The notes beneath the pieces were generated by a model. The model was not told the origin of the DNA, did no database searches, and worked only from the letters and a program-made list of their open reading frames with translations. Shown piece by piece: positions 5,352-6,609 of a stretch of 6,609 bases of DNA; position 1 is the first letter of the stretch, and the number at the start of each line of letters is the position of its first letter. The stretch comes from an uncultured Lachnospiraceae bacterium. Its GTDB lineage: Bacteria > Bacillota > Clostridia > Lachnospirales > Lachnospiraceae. The stretch covers positions 1 through 6,609 of the forward strand of contig USDI01000127.1 in assembly GCA_900553305.1 (NCBI GenBank), read 5' to 3'. Both the position numbers and the translations under genes were made by a program.

Positions 5352-5576
5352 CGTATCTTATCTCTCCTTATCATTCAATCAATTATCAGTTACAAAAATC
5401 AGAAGCATTTCAATCAGTTCACCATGTCACTTTTATTTTGTGTTATACTGTTTTATAGATTTTTCTTGCCCTTGTATTTGCCCTTATCAGAGTTCGTAAA
5501 CACTGATGGGACGATATAACACAAGGGAAACAATAAGGAAAAGCTCACCTGCGATAAATCCAGTGTTTTCAAGGGC
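5352..5576. other. Non-coding stretch with nested inverted repeats
   Basis: No gene is supported. A -10-like TATACT occurs at 5444-5449 without a good -35. TTGCCCTT is directly repeated at 5467 and 5479 (period 12). GCCCTTG (5468-5474) is complementary to CAAGGGC (5570-5576), and inside it AAACACTG (5498-5505) is complementary to CAGTGTTT (5561-5568). Minus-strand frames here lack start codons or ribosome binding sites. Confidence 0.4.
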
Positions 5577-5605
5577 TTGTGGAGAATTTAATAACAAAAT
5601 ATAAC
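5577..5605 (+). promoter_or_regulatory. Probable promoter for the MATE transporter gene
   Basis: TTGTGG (5577-5582), a 17-base spacer, then TATAAC (5600-5605), five of six to consensus in the -10. Predicted start near 5612 gives a leader of about 93 bases. The -35 is weak beyond TTG, which suits a regulated gene. Confidence 0.5.
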
Positions 5606-5616
5606 AGTTATTAAAT
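5586..5616. promoter_or_regulatory. 10-11-10 palindrome over the promoter, candidate operator
   Basis: ATTTAATAAC (5586-5595) and GTTATTAAAT (5607-5616) are perfect inverted copies with an 11-base spacer that contains most of the -10 box. Half-site centres are 21 bases apart, two helical turns, as for a dimeric repressor. MATE exporters in Firmicutes are often controlled by MarR- or TetR-type repressors (general knowledge); no regulator gene is in the window. Confidence 0.5.
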
Positions 5617-5704
5617 CTCTTAAAACAGGTGAAATCTCAATCGGAATTTGAGAAGGTAAGTGAATGGGATACCACGATACAAGATACCATGGAGGAATAT
5701 GATA

Positions 5705-6609
5705 ATGTCGAAAGATGAGTATTTGATAACCGATACGCCCCTCAAAGCGTTGACGGTTTTTGCAATGCCAATGATTCTTGGAAGTTTTTTTCAGCAAATA
5801 TACAATATGGCCGACTCTATTATTGTCGGCCAGTTTGTTGGTTCTTCCGCACTTGCAGCTGTCGGTGCATGTGCAGCATTGACCAATGTGTTCATTTGTG
5901 TGGCACTGGGAGCCGGTGTCGGAGCCGGTGTGCTTGTGAGCCGTTATTTCGGAGCTAGGGAGTATGGCAAAATGAAAACAATCGTGTCAACCTCCTTGAT
6001 TAGCTTTTTGCTTCTAAGTATAGTCCTTGGTGTTTTTGGCTTTTTCTTCGCCAACTCGATGATGAGTGGACTGCAAACCCCTGCCGACATACTGGATGAT
6101 GCAGTACTGTATCTGCGGGTCTATTTTGTGGGCTTTCCGTTTCTGTTTATGTATAACATTCTTTCTACCATGTTCACCTCAATCGGCGAATCCAAAATTC
6201 CGCTAGGACTGCTGATTTTTTCGTCCATCCTGAATATTTTAATGGATCTTTGGATGGTAGCCGGGTTAGGTCTCGGTGTGTTCGGTGCGGCTATTGCAAC
6301 CCTGATTGCACAGGGAATTTCCGCTGTGTTTTCGTTTTTGATTTTCTTTGCACGGATGCAGCAATATAAAAGCCCCTTTAACAGGTTTGAATGGCAGGAG
6401 CTGTATTCCATGCTTCGCATTGCGGTGCCGTCGGTTTTACAGCAGTCCACAGTGTCCATCGGTATGATGATTGTGCAGGCAGTGGTAAATCCTTTCGGTA
6501 CACAGGCACTCGCCGGGTATACAGCAACGATGAGGGTGGAAAATGTTTTTTCATTGATCTTTGTATCCATCGGCAATGCGGTTTCGCCGTATGTTTCCCA
6601 GAATCTTGG
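5705..6609 (+). CDS. MATE family efflux transporter (3' end outside window)
   Basis: Multidrug and toxic compound extrusion family antiporter, which exports organic cations or drugs using a Na+ or H+ gradient; substrate cannot be read from sequence. 301 codons are visible of an expected 440-460, and the frame is open at the right edge. The N-terminal lobe is typical: PMILGSFFQQIYNMADSIIVG (22-42, first helix pair), ALAAVGA (49-55), GAGVGAGVLVSRYFGA (69-84), hydrophobic segments near 95-117, 136-158, 166-184, 188-213, and the start of the second lobe at LRIAVPSVLQQSTVSIGMM (237-255). GGAGG (5691-5695) is 9 bases before ATG 5705; an in-frame ATG at 5699 is too close to it. The gene is probably monocistronic up to the edge, driven by the promoter at 5577-5605. 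It lies behind the ribosomal operon terminator in what looks like accessory DNA. Confidence 0.92.
   Translation, partial: MSKDEYLITDTPLKALTVFAMPMILGSFFQQIYNMADSIIVGQFVGSSALAAVGACAALTNVFICVALGAGVGAGVLVSRYFGAREYGKMKTIVSTSLISFLLLSIVLGVFGFFFANSMMSGLQTPADILDDAVLYLRVYFVGFPFLFMYNILSTMFTSIGESKIPLGLLIFSSILNILMDLWMVAGLGLGVFGAAIATLIAQGISAVFSFLIFFARMQQYKSPFNRFEWQELYSMLRIAVPSVLQQSTVSIGMMIVQAVVNPFGTQALAGYTATMRVENVFSLIFVSIGNAVSPYVSQNL

Noticed and set aside
5314..5499. 61-codon plus-strand frame
   Set aside because: It starts inside the minus-strand gene, is Cys/Ser/Phe-rich and has no ribosome binding site.
5588..5797. 69-codon minus-strand frame
   Set aside because: It starts inside the MATE gene on the other strand and overlaps its ribosome binding site, promoter and palindrome.
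6121..6576. 151-codon minus-strand frame
   Set aside because: It is a shadow of the MATE coding sequence, whose plus-strand translation is clearly homologous to known transporters.
1..6609. CRISPR array, tRNA, rRNA or complete insertion sequence
   Set aside because: No regular repeat-spacer pattern, no tRNA cloverleaf noticed, no rRNA-like sequence and no transposase frame was seen.

Overview
The window looks like a chromosomal segment of a low-to-mid GC Gram-positive anaerobe of the Clostridia, most likely Lachnospiraceae. This rests on gene order (two ECF ATPases, ecfT, truA, rplM, rpsI), strong AGGAGG-type ribosome binding sites, a consensus sigma-A promoter and protein sequence style. 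The taxonomic call is inference; no search was run.

Layout. 1-234 is a non-coding lead-in with a perfect hairpin at its left edge, probably the 3' end of an upstream gene that is not visible. 235-2872 carries the shared energizing module of an ECF vitamin transporter: ATPases EcfA1 and EcfA2, then the transmembrane coupling protein EcfT. No substrate-binding S component is present. 2932-3687 is truA (tRNA pseudouridine synthase). A textbook promoter at 3778-3806 and a folded leader (L13-leader type) precede rplM (3900-4328) and rpsI (4353-4757), the L13-S9 operon, which ends at a strong intrinsic terminator (4795-4834).

The most striking feature is in rpsI. The 134-codon reading frame is a full, well conserved S9 from start to C-terminal tail, but codon 15 is TGA, at a position where S9 proteins normally have arginine in the GTG-R-R-K motif. 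Other genes here use TGA as a genuine stop (ecfA1, ecfT), so this is not a simple code change. Either an essential ribosomal protein is made by UGA readthrough or recoding, or this is a mutation or sequencing error. The frame is otherwise intact, which favours recent error or functional recoding over decay.

4758-5704 is nearly a kilobase with little coding. It has the terminator, a cluster of hairpins, a degenerate tandem repeat, one small minus-strand gene (5169-5351) that resembles a shortened accessory protein, and a set of inverted repeats. The last part holds a probable promoter overlapped by a 10-11-10 operator-like palindrome, in front of a MATE-family multidrug/cation antiporter gene (5705 onward) that runs off the right edge. 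This right-hand part looks like accessory DNA placed behind the conserved ribosomal block.
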